Shown here: positions 34,301 to 48,050 of the stretch, in pieces
Layout of the letters: the number at the start of each line of letters is the position of its first letter
How positions within the stretch are numbered: the stretch's first letter is position 1
Source of the DNA: Amphibalanus amphitrite
Taxonomy: Eukaryota; Arthropoda; Thecostraca; Balanomorpha; Balanidae
Assembly: GCF_019059575.1 (NCBI RefSeq)
Contig: NW_024881597.1
Location: 180,001 to 244,000 of the forward strand
Reading direction: 5' to 3'
Length of the DNA stretch: 64,000 nt
Notes under the pieces: model-generated
Databases searched by the model: none
Told to the model about the DNA's origin: nothing
Seen by the model: the letters and a program-made list of their open reading frames with translations, nothing else
Translations under genes and position numbers: made by a program

Positions 34301-36960
34301 CTATGCAGTGCAGCTCGACAGGTCTATGCTGAGAACTCGGGAAACGACCGTCACCTCGACTGAGTCGAGGCCGGTTTCCACTCAGAGCTACTAGCGAGTC
34401 GCTCTCCAGCAGAGACTCTAGTCAGAGTCTCGTATCGACTCAGGCTACACAATAGATGAGTAAGACCTACCCGACTCAGTCTACACTGCATATCTGAGTC
34501 AGGCCCACCGACTCCACATCAGATCTCGACCGGTACACTAACTACACAAAGCTCCAATAGCATCAGCTGTTCCCGTTGTATACTTATTGTGCTGCAGGAA
34601 CCTCTCAATGACCCAGTGAATACCCATAATGTTACCATGTAAAGCCAAGCCTGTAAGTATTTTACTAGGTGCTGTGCGCTTGCTGTGCGTAACCGCAGAA
34701 TACATGGAGGTACGGCGGGCTCGAGACTAAACTTTATGCATATCGTGCTCAGTACCCTGTTTGTCTCGGAGCAATAACTCGCGTCTACTTGTCCATACCA
34801 GCGGCGGCATGACGCGAGTCCGCATCACAAGCCCCCACCTTTAAGGCATCATCGTGAAAGACAGTTGAATCGTCCGGCGAATGGAGCAGTATCTTCTCGA
34901 CTCTGTGCGTATCTCCCAGACCAGAGCGGAGGGGTAGTCCAGCCAACCCCAGCAGACTAACTCCCTTCATCGTTAACCCGTCTCGGCTCCCTCCTTCAGG
35001 CCCGGACAGCCGGCGGGCGCTGTGTCTCTGTCCGTCCTCTGGACTCTGGAGCCAGACAGATCTATATCTGTCACTCCCAGAGGACTACATAAATACCTCG
35101 GACAATCAGCGCCGCGGACGGGAGTGGCTGGCGCAGACAGCGGCGCCGCAGAGCGGAGACGCAGTTACAGGCACATGGGATATCCAGTCAGACGACAAGG
35201 CACGGGAGACAAGGAAGGGGGTACATATTCCCTCAGATTGAGCGATCTGACTCTGCCTTTAACCTCTCGAAAAGTTGTGGAGGATGACATAACCTGTTAA
35301 AGCGGTGAATGCAATACCTGTCTTAGCCAACCACGCGACTTTCGGAGGTCAAAGATAAAGAAAATATGGAAGCGACCAGATACCAGAGTTCAAAAGTCTG
35401 TCCACACCGGCCCAGCCAGCCTATTGGCGCGGCGCGGCCATCGGCAGCGGCCCGGGGCTGTTGTCCCTCGGCCGGCTGACCTCAATCTGGCGTCATCGTC
35501 CGGGCCGGAGCCGCGCTGATACCCGGACAGGGCCACTCGAGCGGCGCCGGCGAGCAAACTCAGCCAGCTGGCCGGCACCGCGCCGCCGCCCGGAGACAGA
35601 GGACCGTCCCGGCTACTGCAGGGACAGAGGACACAGCTAGAGCAGCAGAGGGCCGTCCTGCAGAGGCAGAGGGCCCAGCTAGAGCAGCAGAGGGCCATCC
35701 TGCAGGGACAGAGGACACAGCATAGCCGGCAACTACGGAGACAGAATACCGTCCCGGCAGCAGGCAGAGACAGAGGACACAGCTAGAGCGACAGAGGACC
35801 ATCCCAGCAGCCACAGGGACAGAGGACCCAGCTAAAGCGCAGAGAACCGTTCCGGCAGCAACAAAGCACTGCACTGCCGACAGGGATAGCGACAGAGTAA
35901 GTTGCCAGTAGCGACGGAGACAGAATACCGCCGTCAGTAGCTAGAGACCGAGGGCCGCGAGGCCACCACACGGCACTGCCGGCAGCTACACGGATAAACC
36001 ACTTAAACCCGTAAACAGGAACCGGTTGTACGAGATACAAGACTTTGAAGGCTTCAACTAGGACGCAACAACTAATAGCGGGAAAACTTTTAGATTTTCA
36101 TCAAAACTTCCTCGCAGCTTTTGCAACTTGAGTTATGAAGCAGCATATATTAGTTTAGGTCTGCACTTAAATGCAAGTCACATGCAGACCAGGTTGGCTC
36201 TAATAAGTATTGAAAAAGCGTTCTTTGATAACGAAATAGGTTTTCAGAGTGAAGCTGAAACTGGTTTAGAACAATTTGTGTCCTCTATTTATGAATGAAA
36301 CGCACGCGCTCATTTTAGTGCTGCGGAGGTAATGCATATTTATGTTATGCCAGCGCTGTGGATTTGTGTGATGTTGCCCCTTATCATTCTAGTGTGTAGA
36401 ATTCCCGTAAAAGATCTATAAAATCGGCGTGCTAATGACAATGACTGGTCCCTGGGAAAGAAACAGCAGAGGGAACAGTCTGGAAGCTATTGGGATGGAT
36501 GGACGGTCAGAAAAGCTCCGAACTTTTCTCGCCACGCCTACGATACACCGCACATCACGAAGAGAAAACAACTTCGGATCGTACACCGGCAATCAAGTAC
36601 AACTCGCCCCATTCCCAGTTACGCCCTTTAGTCGCATGGTTGAACTTGAGCTCCGAACTCACAACAGAACCCCTTCACAAGCCATCAGGACAGCAAACAA
36701 CGACAACCTCCCGCAAACGACACATCTGGGAACCACCCGGCTGCGACAACCGCCGCCCAAAATCCCGCACTTTACCACACCACAGAGACAATGTCTTGCG
36801 GTGAAACTGCAGCATCGGTCTTCACGGTCACTCGGGTGAGCCCTCCGCTCCGAAAACAAGCCACAGAGAGCCACGGTCACAAACCAGGGCAGCCGCAAGG
36901 GGAATCCTCCAATAAATACCGAGAGAGTGGCGAGCCGGCGCCTCTCCGCCTCTCTCCAGG
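31400..36960. other. Intergenic region between the two genes
   Basis: No gene recognised. It contains GACTC-rich imperfect repeats (34360-34520), a 40-odd bp minisatellite at about 35600-35860 (CAGAGGGCCCAGCTAGAGCA), and the 3' flank of the kinesin gene. CpG-rich patches occur near 32430-32600 and 35400-35580. Confidence 0.5.
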
Positions 36961-37104
36961 TCACGAGGTCATGGCGCGCGTAAACTCAAACACGCCCCGC
37001 TGGAAAAATGGCGCGAAGTCGGCCAGCGTGCGCCGTGTGACGCCCGGGTGCAGCGGACAGCTCGGCAGCCCGGAGCACTTCTCCAGCAGCCGCCTCAGGT
37101 ACTC
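36961..37104 (-). CDS. KIF16B: KIF16B/Klp98A-type kinesin, last exon
   Basis: The exon is 144 bp including the TGA stop, with acceptor CCACAG. It encodes EYLRRLLEKCSGLPSCPLHP, then GVTRRTLADFAPFFQRGVFE and FTRAMTS-stop. It joins the PX exon in phase to give QLE-EYLRRLL, as in the KIF16B pattern HLEKYLRDFF. The ending APFFQRGVFEF matches the KIF16B/Klp98A C-terminal signature SPFFKKGVFDY. A 3.5 kb intron rich in minisatellites separates it from the PX exon. No convincing polyadenylation signal was found in the next kilobase on this strand. Confidence 0.86.
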   Translation of the reverse strand, partial: EYLRRLLEKCSGLPSCPLHPGVTRRTLADFAPFFQRGVFEFTRAMTS

Positions 37105-37569
37105 CTGTGGAGCAGCGAAAAACCACAGTCAGACACGAGTCGGATGGATGTCTTCAAACAGGCTTCATTATCTGCCCGTCAGTCCAACGCAAAAGAACTG
37201 TCGCCACTAGGGCGGATGTACCAGAAATATAAGTAGTGGGAGGCCGCACGGACTCATTATCGAGCAGCATGTTGATCACTTTTTACAATTATTCGCAGAA
37301 TGATGCCGATACGATGACGCGGCCAAAGCCTCACCGACGCCATTTGTCAAGTGGTCATGATTTAATACATCGGTGGCGGTGGGCGTTTTTGTCGGAGAGC
37401 AGGCCGCAGCCAAAGCCTGTGTAAGGTGTATGGTTTAGGTCGGCTCACTCAGAGCGTTACGGCACACGGACATACAGACAGACACACAGACAGCCGGTGC
37501 CATCGCGGCCCGGAGCAGACACATTACGGCCGGCGCGCAAACAGAGCCCCCCGGCGAGGTACGGACGGC

Positions 37570-38207
<638 letters not shown>

Positions 38208-38689
38208 AGTTCGTGTCACCAGAATACGGGGAAGGTCATGGGTCGCCGCCGCGCCGGTAGATAAGAGCAGCGCGCTGTGATGACGGATGGGCTGTTCGGC
38301 TGGCGGGAGGGAGTCCGAGACTGTGGTGGTGGCGCGAGTTATGTGGGGCCGGCCGGAGGAAGTTTGGGGCTGGGGCAGGGAGGGATAGCTGGGGAAAAGG
38401 ACGGAGGCAAACAACTTCAGGAGTCTATGATGTCGTCTAGATGAACGTACCGAAAGCTATATTTACACACGACTCAGATCAAGCGTAAGATCATCAAGAA
38501 ACGGGAAATAAAAACAACAAATAAATATATCAGCACAAGGAGCCGAAGCCAATAACAGAAACTAAAGCATTGAATCATGGATGAAAGGAACACAGTAATA
38601 TCAGCTCTACTGAACGAGCCAGGTTATAGAATGTGTCGCATGGTTGAGCGAACTGAACTGGGTTACCTGAAGAATAGTCAACTAGATCA

Positions 38690-39900
38690 GAGCATCAGAT
38701 CACCGGAGAAGCGCCAGCAACGAGAACAACAGCAACCAGTAACCAAAGACACAGTGACCAGAAGCCAAAGACCACTTATCAGTCACAGTGACCAGTAACC
38801 CGTCACGGTAACCAATAATGAGAGCATCGGAAACCCATATCCAGAACCAGAGTAAACAGTAACCAAGACACAACGACCAGTAATTGGTTACAGTAACCAG
38901 TAATATGTCCAGAGCCACAGTAACCAAAGCCACCGCAACCAGTAACCAAGATAGCGGCCAGTTACCAGTCAGAGTAACCAGTCACCTGAGCTTCATTTAC
39001 CAGAAACAAGAGCTTCAGTAACCAATATCCAGGGCCACAGTAACCGGATCCCGCTTGGACAAATCACTTTCACGGCTTCTGCGCAGGTGTCCAGGACACA
39101 GGTAAATAAATCAATGGAGGTCAAACTGAAGTCTAGCAAATGCGCATAAGCTAAAACGGAACGCCGCCGCCGACCAGCATAGGCGATCCAATCAATTAAC
39201 CTAGCATTCACAGTTATAATGGAATTACTGTAATGTAAGGGAATTAGCAATATCCGCCCTAGTATTGCCAGTGCAAAAATGATATCAAGCAGCTTACAAT
39301 GAAACCTCCAACTCGCAAATGACAGTGCCAAAGTGGTTTAACGAACGAAGGTTGGTTTTATCGGATCGCAGAGTGGTATATTTGTCAACATCTGCCAGTG
39401 GCAGCCACCATTGGTTTACTGAGCCCCGGTGACCGCAGACAATGTCTGCCAGCCCCATGCGTCGTGTCTACCATCGCTGATGACCAATCCCATTGACCAG
39501 ACCCCGTGTCTTTGTACGATCTCTGTATTATCGGACTCAGTCCTTTGGCGCACCTCTAACCAGGCGCTATCAGTGTCCCGACCCTCTGTCACTGTCCGTT
39601 CTCCCTGCATTCTAGGGTCGTCCTTTGGCGCACCTCTGACCCGGCGCTATCCCGGTGACCTGACCCTATGTCTCTGTCCGTTCTCCCTGTATTCTAGGGT
39701 CGTCCTTTGGCGCACCTCTGACCCGGCGCTATCACAGTGACCTGACCCCATGTCTGTCCGTTCTGCCTGTATCATAGGGTCGTCCTTTGGCGCACCTCTG
39801 ACCAGACTTGATCCCAGTGACCTGACCCCATGTCTGTCCGTTCTGCCTGTATCATAGGATCGTCCTTTGGCGCACCTCTGACCCGGCACTATCGCGAGGC
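38690..39900. repeat. Two minisatellites in the kinesin intron
   Basis: 38690-39055 holds degenerate CAGTAACCAGTAACC units. 39440-39890 holds five copies of a unit of about 80 bp containing TCGTCCTTTGGCGCACCTCT and GTGACCTGACCCCATGTCTC. Confidence 0.8.
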
Positions 39901-40630
39901 AGAGAGGTGGTCACCGTCCGACCGCCTGCCAATCAATAGTTCCCGGCGGATCGGGGGGGGGGGCACAGGGGGGGGGGGTGCTCGTGCGTCATCGACCACA
40001 GCGGCACACCGTTCGCACGGTCATCCCGGCACCCCGACACCGCGCCGCGGCACACGGGAACGACACATAGTCCACACGGCACACATTGCAGACAGCATAC
40101 TGCAAATATCACACACTGTAGACAGCATGCTACACAGGGGACCACGACAGACAGCAAACTTCATAGAATACCAATGTAGACAGGTGACTACAAAGGACTG
40201 ACAACGGAAGATAACGAATCCGAATAAACTCTCGTTACAACTTATGAGGGAGTTCCATTGACAGCTCATAATGCTTGAAAAAAGTTATTAAGCAATTGCA
40301 ATCAATCAAAAGGCAGTTACTAATAAATTAAAATCCACACATTCTTGCACGGTTTTTGCCGGCGCGTTCCCCGGAACGCTGACAATGTGCACCTAGCCGG
40401 AGTTCGGCCGCCTCATCCCAGGCGATCGCCGGAGCCAGGGCCGCCCGAAGGCAGGCGTCCCAGCCGCGCCGGGCAGCCGCCGAGCGCCGTCGGCGGTGAC
40501 AAACTTGGTCAGCAAGCCGCAGCGCCGGCCACAGGCGCGTCGAGTTCGACGAACACCGGCGGCTGCGACAGGCCGGTCCGCGGCCCGGCGACTGTGCGCC
40601 CGCCCCAGCGGTCACCGCGCCCCTTCTCAC

Positions 40631-40905
40631 CTCCAGCTGACCGCGTCGCTCGTTGGCCAGCGTCTCGGAGGTCCTGCCGAACAGTTTGGCGGGCGGCAGG
40701 CGGACGGCGGCGGTGGCCTGCTCGCCGTACCGCTGCGCCACGTAGCGGTGCAGCTCGCGGAACCGCTGGAAGCGACGGTACAGCGTGTACCGCTCGCCGC
40801 CGGCGCACAGCCGTATCTCGTACTCGAAGTGAGCGTCTCGGCCAGCGCCGCGCAGAACGTAGCGAGGCACGGTGACCACGGAGGCCGGCGGCGGCGAGTC
40901 GGAGC
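40631..40905 (-). CDS. KIF16B: KIF16B/Klp98A-type kinesin, PX-domain exon
   Basis: The exon is 275 bp (two bases completing a Gly codon, then 91 codons), with acceptor CCCGCAG and donor GAG before GTGAGA. After a Pro/Ser-rich start it encodes a PX domain beginning VVTVPRYVLRGAGRDAHFEY. It has the phosphoinositide-binding RRFQRFRELH motif and the proline-rich PPAKLFG motif, ending NERRGQLE. The order and wording match the C-terminal PX domain of KIF16B (SNX23) and fly Klp98A, plus-end kinesins that carry early endosomes through PI3P binding. Identity rests on the PX domain alone, because the motor is not in view; a sorting nexin with a KIF16B-like PX is the main alternative. Very GC-rich. Confidence 0.85.
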
Positions 40906-41230
40906 CTGCGGGAGAGGGAGAGGGGAGGTCAGAGCACTGTAACGGTGGTAGAAATGCGCCGAAAGGCGGACAAAACATAAGTCTGCTCAACGACCGAGTA
41001 GCGCTCAAAGACTGTCAAACTCTTGTTTGAGCCAACTGAACCAAATTTACTATATTTTTAGAGAAAACATCAAATGAAGGAAAGTGTGCCGATATTTGAA
41101 CGTATTACTTCGTCCAGGATAACCAAGGACGGCTAGGTAGCCAAATAAGGCCACACGGTGTACGAGTGTCCTATATTACCCAAGAAGGACAAAACCCACA
41201 GTGCCGCTGCTCTACGTGTCTGTCGTCATA

Positions 41231-42164
41231 GGGGAGACCCGGGAGGTATGGGCCGGTTTTGTGAAAAGGCAATTTTCTTCCAGTGGGAAGTGGCTAGACC
41301 CGGTTTTTCACTATGCATACGTGAAATTGCCTTTCGCATGCAAAGTGTGCCTGATATTAGGCATCTGGGATAAACTATTTTGTCTCGAGATAGCTTTCAA
41401 TAAATCATGCGCTTTTTCGATCCATCAAAATACACCGGGAGGTATGGGCCATGGCCCGGGAGGTATGGGCCGGTGCCATGTTTCATATTCTTTTCTCGAT
41501 AATGAGAACAATACTCGTAGCTGGTATCTACCTTGATCTCTCTTAGAGCCCAGGAACCGCATAAGCGGCCAACAGCTTACTTCATGGGGGTCACGACTCA
41601 CGTGGGCACATATGTCTTTTGGTAAACTCAGTCATGCTCCATGAAATAAGATTAATAATATTTTTTCTGTTCGAATGAAATTTGTAGTTAAATTTTCGAC
41701 CTTGCGCGACAAAAATAAAAGTTATTGAAGAGGACATTCAATGAAAGCATCATTGTATTGATTTAGGATCAATGGGGGTGGGTGGCCCAAACCTCCCGGT
41801 AAGGACGCCAGAATGTGCGTAGCATCTCAGCTCATAAACTTGCAAGAAAGCTTTAAATTGTCTATCCAGTCTTAATTTGCATGCTTTTAGCTTTATATTA
41901 CCGATGGTGTGACATCATAAAACGAGCCTGCTTCAAATTTATCACGAATTTTCTGTATGTACCGTATTTTACTCGAAGAGGGCAAAAACGCTTTGTCACC
42001 GCTCATTGCCAAAGAAGAGTGAGAAAAATTTTGGAAATCACGTGGGTTGTATAACGGAATGGCTGCTACCAGTTAACGCGGTCAAATGTGTAAAAATACG
42101 CAACACTTCTTCAAAACTGCGATGGCCCATACCTCCAGGGGGCCCATACCTCCCGGGTCTCCCC
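41231..42164. mobile_element. TA-flanked MITE with GGGGAGACCCGGGAGGTA ends
   Basis: The left end starts GGGGAGACCCGGGAGGTA after TA (41229-41230). The right end is the exact inverse before TA (42165-42166). GGGAGGTATGGGCC is repeated twice more near 41438-41475 and once near the right end (42124). A TA target duplication and no coding region suggest a Tc1/mariner-type or similar non-autonomous element. Confidence 0.65.
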
Positions 42165-42170
42165 TACATA

Positions 42171-45100
42171 TATGCACACTGCACAGTGCACGACGTTATG
42201 CTTCTAACCACCCAAAGCGAAGCGACAGAGTCGAGATAAAGAAACCAAAGAGCCAGCGTAGAACGTCTGTCATGGCCGTCGCCCTTCGGCGACACGTCGA
42301 TAAAGGGCGTGAAATCACGTTTACCAGCGTTAGGTGTCGAAGATCCTCACACTCCCGGGGACGGGAAGTCGAAAACGATGGCCATCGAGCAAGGAAGCGC
42401 CAGATGTTTTCAAAACAGAAAAACGAAGCAAGGCTAGTTGAACGCGACTGGTATTGAAAAAGGCATGACAACCAACACGCTTTCCATCGTAGGCTCACAT
42501 GCTACCTTGAGCCAGGTGGACAGCCATTGATACAGTACAGCACCTGATTTACTATCTCTATACCCTTGACCTTCATGAACTAATCTCAAACCGCGTCCAA
42601 TATCTTGGCTGGGGAACCAGCTGGCAATCCCGGCCGTGCGCAGCATGTACCGAACGGCAGCGCGGCGAGCCATGTGGCGCGGCCAGAGCTGTAAATAAGT
42701 CATCACAGCCGCAATCGGGCTGATTTGTGGCCTCTGTCCTCCCAGCTGCCGTCGTCATCCAGTGCAAATGACGAGCGCCGGCGACCAATCGCACTGTGAC
42801 AAACAACCCAATCAGTTGGACGGCGAGACCCCGGAGAAAAATGCCAACAAGGCAGGAGTGGACCGCACCTGCGGCTAACTTATCCCGATAACTTTGCGTT
42901 GAAAAGTTCTCAATATACCCGAGCAACATAACAAGCTCTGGCAGGTATTGAGCTAAGGGGATCAAGTTTTTGCATCCTTCTGTGTTGCACCTACACAAAA
43001 ACCACGTTATGGGTATGCGCCAAGGAAGGATTAAGTCATCCTGATGGTTCTCAGTATACCACGCAGCCTGTTGAATTCATATGAACCACGCAAGGAAGCG
43101 CAATGCTTCTTGCAGAATACATGTGACATGTACGCGCAATTTTGTTGTGCATTGATCTTCGGCCAAGCATAAAATACTCAATTAGGCGTTACAACCCAAC
43201 TTTCCTGGTAGTCTCGGATTATTCCGTAGCTCCCATCCCACTCCGTGGATCAGTCCGAAACCAGTTGCACAAATGTGGGCCTGCACCTGCCCTGTATAGA
43301 GAATGACGCGGCAGCGCGCGCTGTTATTCAACCATTACTGCGGCTGCGGGCGCAGGCAGAGCAAATATAAATTTGAGGCCCGCTTCTAGCCATCAATTAT
43401 TATCGCAAAGTTCTGGACCATCGCAAAACATATCAATAAAACGTGAATTCGGCACGCTCGCTGTGTCAAAAATAGACCACGTCGTGACAGAAAATTCGCA
43501 ACGATGATGGGCAGTCACATGATAAATGCATGCGGTCTGACGCTTGGCACTCGGCTATTTCTGGAACAAAGCAGAACGAATACAAATCAAAAGAAAAATG
43601 ACCCGTCTACGACGTGGGCGGTTCTGTTTAACCTGTCGACATCATTTCGACACCCGAGCCGCTATCACACCCGGCGACCGCCGCCCCCGCTGTCCAGCCC
43701 GACACGGGCCCACCGGCGGACGGCGCCGAGCAATACCCCCAGCGCGGCGCTCTGTCAAGACCTCTCCTCCTCAGCTGTCGGCCCAATATCGGCGAATAAT
43801 TGAAGCCGAGATTCTTTACAGCGACCGGCTGCCAACAATGACGAACCGGTCGGCGCCGCCGACGGTGGACCGAACGGCGGGTGCAGTGGAGCGTGCTCGC
43901 TAGCACTCGCGGCTCCGGCCGGAGCAATCACCCCGGGGTGCTACCGGCCGGAACTGGCGGCTCGTCACGCCCAGAGGCCTCTTGCACCAAAATACCTAAC
44001 AAGGGAAATTCCGATTCACTTAGATTCTGTTGCACCGGATATCCACTCCAAAAAAACTTTCGTAACATTATGCTAGAAATTATACGGAGCAGCCGCGCAT
44101 TTACGTAATGGGCTGGTGCAACAAAATTTACTTCCGTAAGTTAGCTAACTACAAAAATAGTTTGTCGATTCTAATTATCTGGATATTATGGTGCAAGATG
44201 CCTCAGGCAGAGGGAGCTCGCCGTCACACGCACCGCGCGCGGCAGCCGGCCAGAGCCGCGTGCCATCCGTCGCGTCGGCTGCAGACGTGCGGCGGTTCTA
44301 ATATCGCATTCCGCACGCCTGGCGCGGTCGGCTCAGAAGGGCCTCGTCGCAGCGTGGCGTCAACAGTGACAGCGGAGAAATGCCGTGGGCCTGGCTGGAG
44401 TCTGAACGACCGGTCCACAAAGGCTGTCAAGTAAGCCACACTATCGAGCACAATGGCACAGCAGCCATTTGTGGGATATGATATATTTATATACCAATTG
44501 CTGTCAGAAGCTACTTCATGATCAATAAAAGCAAAGCCACACCTCGATACAATGACCTGTCGGATAACCGTTCTTTCCCCGGTGGGACATTGCTTCTTCC
44601 TCAGCAGACGAAAATACCGGGACGGCGCCGAACTTCAACGTACGGCTGTTCCCTACGGTCCCGAAGGCCAGGATGGGAGATATCTCGCCGATTCGGGTGG
44701 GCGAGCGTCAGATAAAGTACCTACACGAAGGTGAGGGATAGTCTCCGACCACTGCCGCCCAGAACCTGACTCCGAACAGCTCAAGGGAGTAGGGACTAAT
44801 GGGGGGGGGGGGGGCATCAGTTTCGGACAGTTTCACACCATCACCATCAGTGGCGGAGGAGAGGGGACAGGGGGACGGGGACGGGACAGATGGGGGATAT
44901 CGTACAGCGGCATAGAGAAAAGAGTCAGGAACGGACAAGGCAGAAAGGACAGTGACAGACAGGAGTAAGAGTATGGCACAGCGAAAAACAGGGAACGAAT
45001 AAGAAACACGGGACTGTGGTGGGACAGAGAAGAGGCTAACAACATGCAAACCGGTAATGGCGCTGGATCACGGGCGACATTAGCCATCAGTAGGGTGATC

Positions 45101-45994
45101 AATCTCGCCAGCGCCTACGAGACTAGCTAGCTATACTAGCGGCGACCAGAGACGCTGGAACCGAGACGGCGTTTTATAGCCGCCCACGAGACGAGCAATG
45201 GACACCATATGGAAATCGTCAAGAGACAGTATAGCCGAGACCAACTGAGCTACTGCGGCCGAGACCCAAAACAGATACGCTTTGTTAGAGACTGTGTTTG
45301 AGACGCAGCTGGCCCGAACGTGTTAGCGTTAGCGCCGGCCCGCCGTACCGGCCACACGGCGGCAACTGAGTCGGCCGTTTTCCCACTCCGGCGGCAGTGG
45401 TGATTCACGCGCGGCCGTTACTCCCCCGGGGAGACACAAATCGGAGCGGACAGGAGTTACACCGGGCGGCCGGCCGCTCCGCAATCCTGGCCGGCGCCGG
45501 CCGTCCCCGCGGCCCCGGTCCCCCGGGGCAGGCTGCCTCCTTCACTGAATAACGCCGCTCGTTGGCGAGAATGAGCAGCCCAGTCACGTCGCGACGGTCA
45601 AACGCAATGTAAAATTCGGGGAATCTGCTCATTATGCAGGCGCACGCACATTAATGACGTTGGTTAAGTGCATTTCAAATAGTTTGAGAGGCAGAAAATA
45701 ACTTTAACTGGCACCATTGGTGTCTAATCAAACCTTCAGAGGGAAGTTGACGGACTGCGTGTGTGTTCTATGGCGACGTGAGACGGGGGGAGGGGCAAAG
45801 GCACGCCAACGGCCTTCCATCACATCAAGGCTGACTACTTAAAAATATTTAATGCATAAACATGAGCTTCCCAGCCGCCGCCCACGCCATCCGATCAGAT
45901 GCGAAGTCTATGATGGTTACGCCTCAGTATGGAACGGTTCACCGCTAGACTGACAGCATCCACCCCATCTCTATGCATGAACTGATCAACCACA
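42171..45994. other. Region upstream of the kinesin PX exon, no genes recognised
   Basis: Mixed DNA with CpG-rich patches (43640-43990, 44215-44430, 45300-45560). Further kinesin exons could be hidden here, but none with a recognisable domain and splice sites was found. Confidence 0.4.
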
Positions 45995-46004
45995 GGCTGC
46001 TTCG

Positions 46005-47063
46005 GGTTCTGCGACACCTGAGCGAGCGTCATTTCAGCGAACGACATTTGAGCGAAGCCTTTTCAGCGATTATCAATTTAAGCGATTGACTTTTTCAGCG
46101 ATTGTCAAGTCGGCGAATTCAATCACAGCGATTATCAACTTAAGCGAGGACCAGAATCAGCGAAACCAGATTGAGCGAATATATGGAGGTCAATGGGGAC
46201 CAATTGAGCGAACACAGTTACAGCGAAACCGAACGCGACGGAAGTCAATCATTTGCTACTTTTCGGGAATTCTTGCCCTTGGAATACCCGCTTGGTATGT
46301 GTCATGCTTCAAGCTGCATGCAGCAAATTAAAAATTTGCTTTTAAGCTTGGAAACCACAAAACTATCTGGCCCAGGGTATATATCTGGCCTCATTCTGCT
46401 ACCTTGATCTTGAAATGTGGAACGTGAGAGATAGGACGATGGAAGGAATGCCAAGGACCGATAATAAGCTCGAGGGATGGCACAGGGGGATCCAGTCTAT
46501 GTTTCAGGGACCTCACCCAAATACTGGAAATTCGTACGTTGCTTGGGGCAAGAACAAATTTTACAACATGGGGAACTGATCCAAATTCAAGCGGGGGAAG
46601 TTCGCGAAAAACAGCACAAGCAATATGAATCTCTGAACAAACGCTTGGTCATCATTATTGGCAAACAGCAGGGGGAGGGGGGGTGAAATCGAACCGCTGG
46701 AATTTTTGAGAAATGTGGCATTAAATTTGAAGCTTAATGTCTGAACTTTAAGCGTGACATCCGCCATCCAGTTCCGGATAACCATGAAAAGTTCCGGAAA
46801 CATTCGTTGTACGTACGCTCGCAAAATAAAAAATAAAAAATAAAAAATACACCGTTACGGGACGATGAAGTGTTTCGCTGAAATGACAGTCGCTCAAACT
46901 CTATTCGACGAAAAAGATGTCGCTGAAACATAGCTTTCGCTTAAATTGATAATCGCTATATTTGATAATCGCTCAATTTTATATTCGCTAAGTTGCCAGT
47001 CGCTGAAAATGGTTCGCTCAAATGACGTTCGCTCAAATGACACTCGCTAAAGTCGCTCGCACC
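46005..47063. mobile_element. Mutator-like MITE with AGCGA-array ends and 10 bp target duplication
   Basis: GGCTGCTTCG flanks both ends exactly (45995-46004 and 47064-47073). The terminal 200 bp at each side consist of AGCGA motifs spaced about 15-16 bp apart, pointing right in the left arm (46020-46240) and left in the right arm (46870-47060), so the arms are inverted arrays. A 9-11 bp duplication with long terminal repeats fits Mutator-like elements. The core (46260-46860) has no recognisable protein. Confidence 0.65.
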
Positions 47064-47723
47064 GGCTGCTTCGTTGCCTGGGACACTTAAAATAGAGCAC
47101 TTAAATTCAGCGGCATACGCTATGGTAGGGCGTGACGCTATGGGAGGGCATATGCCCCTGATGCCTCCTGGAACTACCAATGAAAACCATGGATCGTATT
47201 GCATAGCAGCCATTTCCACTGCAACCATACTTGCTTACATGCTTAGATGTTTTATGCTGATTGCCACACCAGCGATGGTGCAGGTGCGTTATGATGATTA
47301 TTTTGACCGAAAAGCTGGACGGCTGAAAGCTACCAGAGTTATTGAGCACTTCCTTGCGCGATCACGCCTTGGGCAATCGGCTCATAGGTTGAGTTTACGA
47401 GCTAGTGGCCATTGCACCATGAGGAATCGATGCCATACTGCAGGGTGAAAGGCGGGCCTATTGACAGGACGGTCGGTCGGACAGAGGCCATAGATCGGTC
47501 AGCAATGCAGCAGTGTGTTACCAGCGGTACGCCCACCCACTCGCCTGTCTACAACAGGGACGGCGCCAGCCACCGAATGGAATACATAATCGAGTTGGTT
47601 ATAATTCGCCGCCTGCCGTCGCGCCGCCCGCCCACGCCGGCGGCGAGCTGCGGGCTCGGCGGCGCGACGTTCCCCCAGGCAGCACGGTATTAGTTTGGTA
47701 ACCACCTCCAGATCTGTAACCGA

Positions 47724-48050
47724 GTGGCAGTGACGGGGAACGGCCACTGTAACCCAGTTTGCCCGTGACGGGGGGCGGGTCACTGTAACCCCCTGCCTGT
47801 CAATGACGGGGACGGCCACTGTAACCCGGTCTAGCAGTGACGGGGAAGGGAACTGAAACCCAGTCTAACAGTGCCGCAGAGGTCACTGTAACCCAGTCTG
47901 CCAGTGACGGAGAGGTCACTGTAGCCCAGTCTGCCAGTGACGGGGAACGTGCACTGTAACCCAGTCTGGCAGTGACAGTCACTGTAATCGAGTGCCTGTC
48001 AGTAACGGGGGACGGCCACTGTAACCCACTGCCAGTGACGGGGGACGTGC
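47724..48050. repeat. ~35-40 bp minisatellite
   Basis: About nine copies of a unit like CCAGTGACGGGGAACGGCCA followed by CTGTAACCCAGTCTG. Frames across it are repeat products. Confidence 0.8.

Noticed and set aside
35600-35860. Plus-strand coiled-coil-like frame QGQRTQLEQQRAVLQRQRAQ
   Set aside because: It is a minisatellite of about 42 bp with stops soon after. It lies on the strand opposite the kinesin and downstream of its stop, so it is not the missing coiled coil.
46020-47060. CRISPR-like array of AGCGA repeats
   Set aside because: The repeat is only about 5 conserved bases at ~15 bp spacing, inverted at the two ends and framed by a 10 bp target duplication; this is a transposon end in an animal genome.
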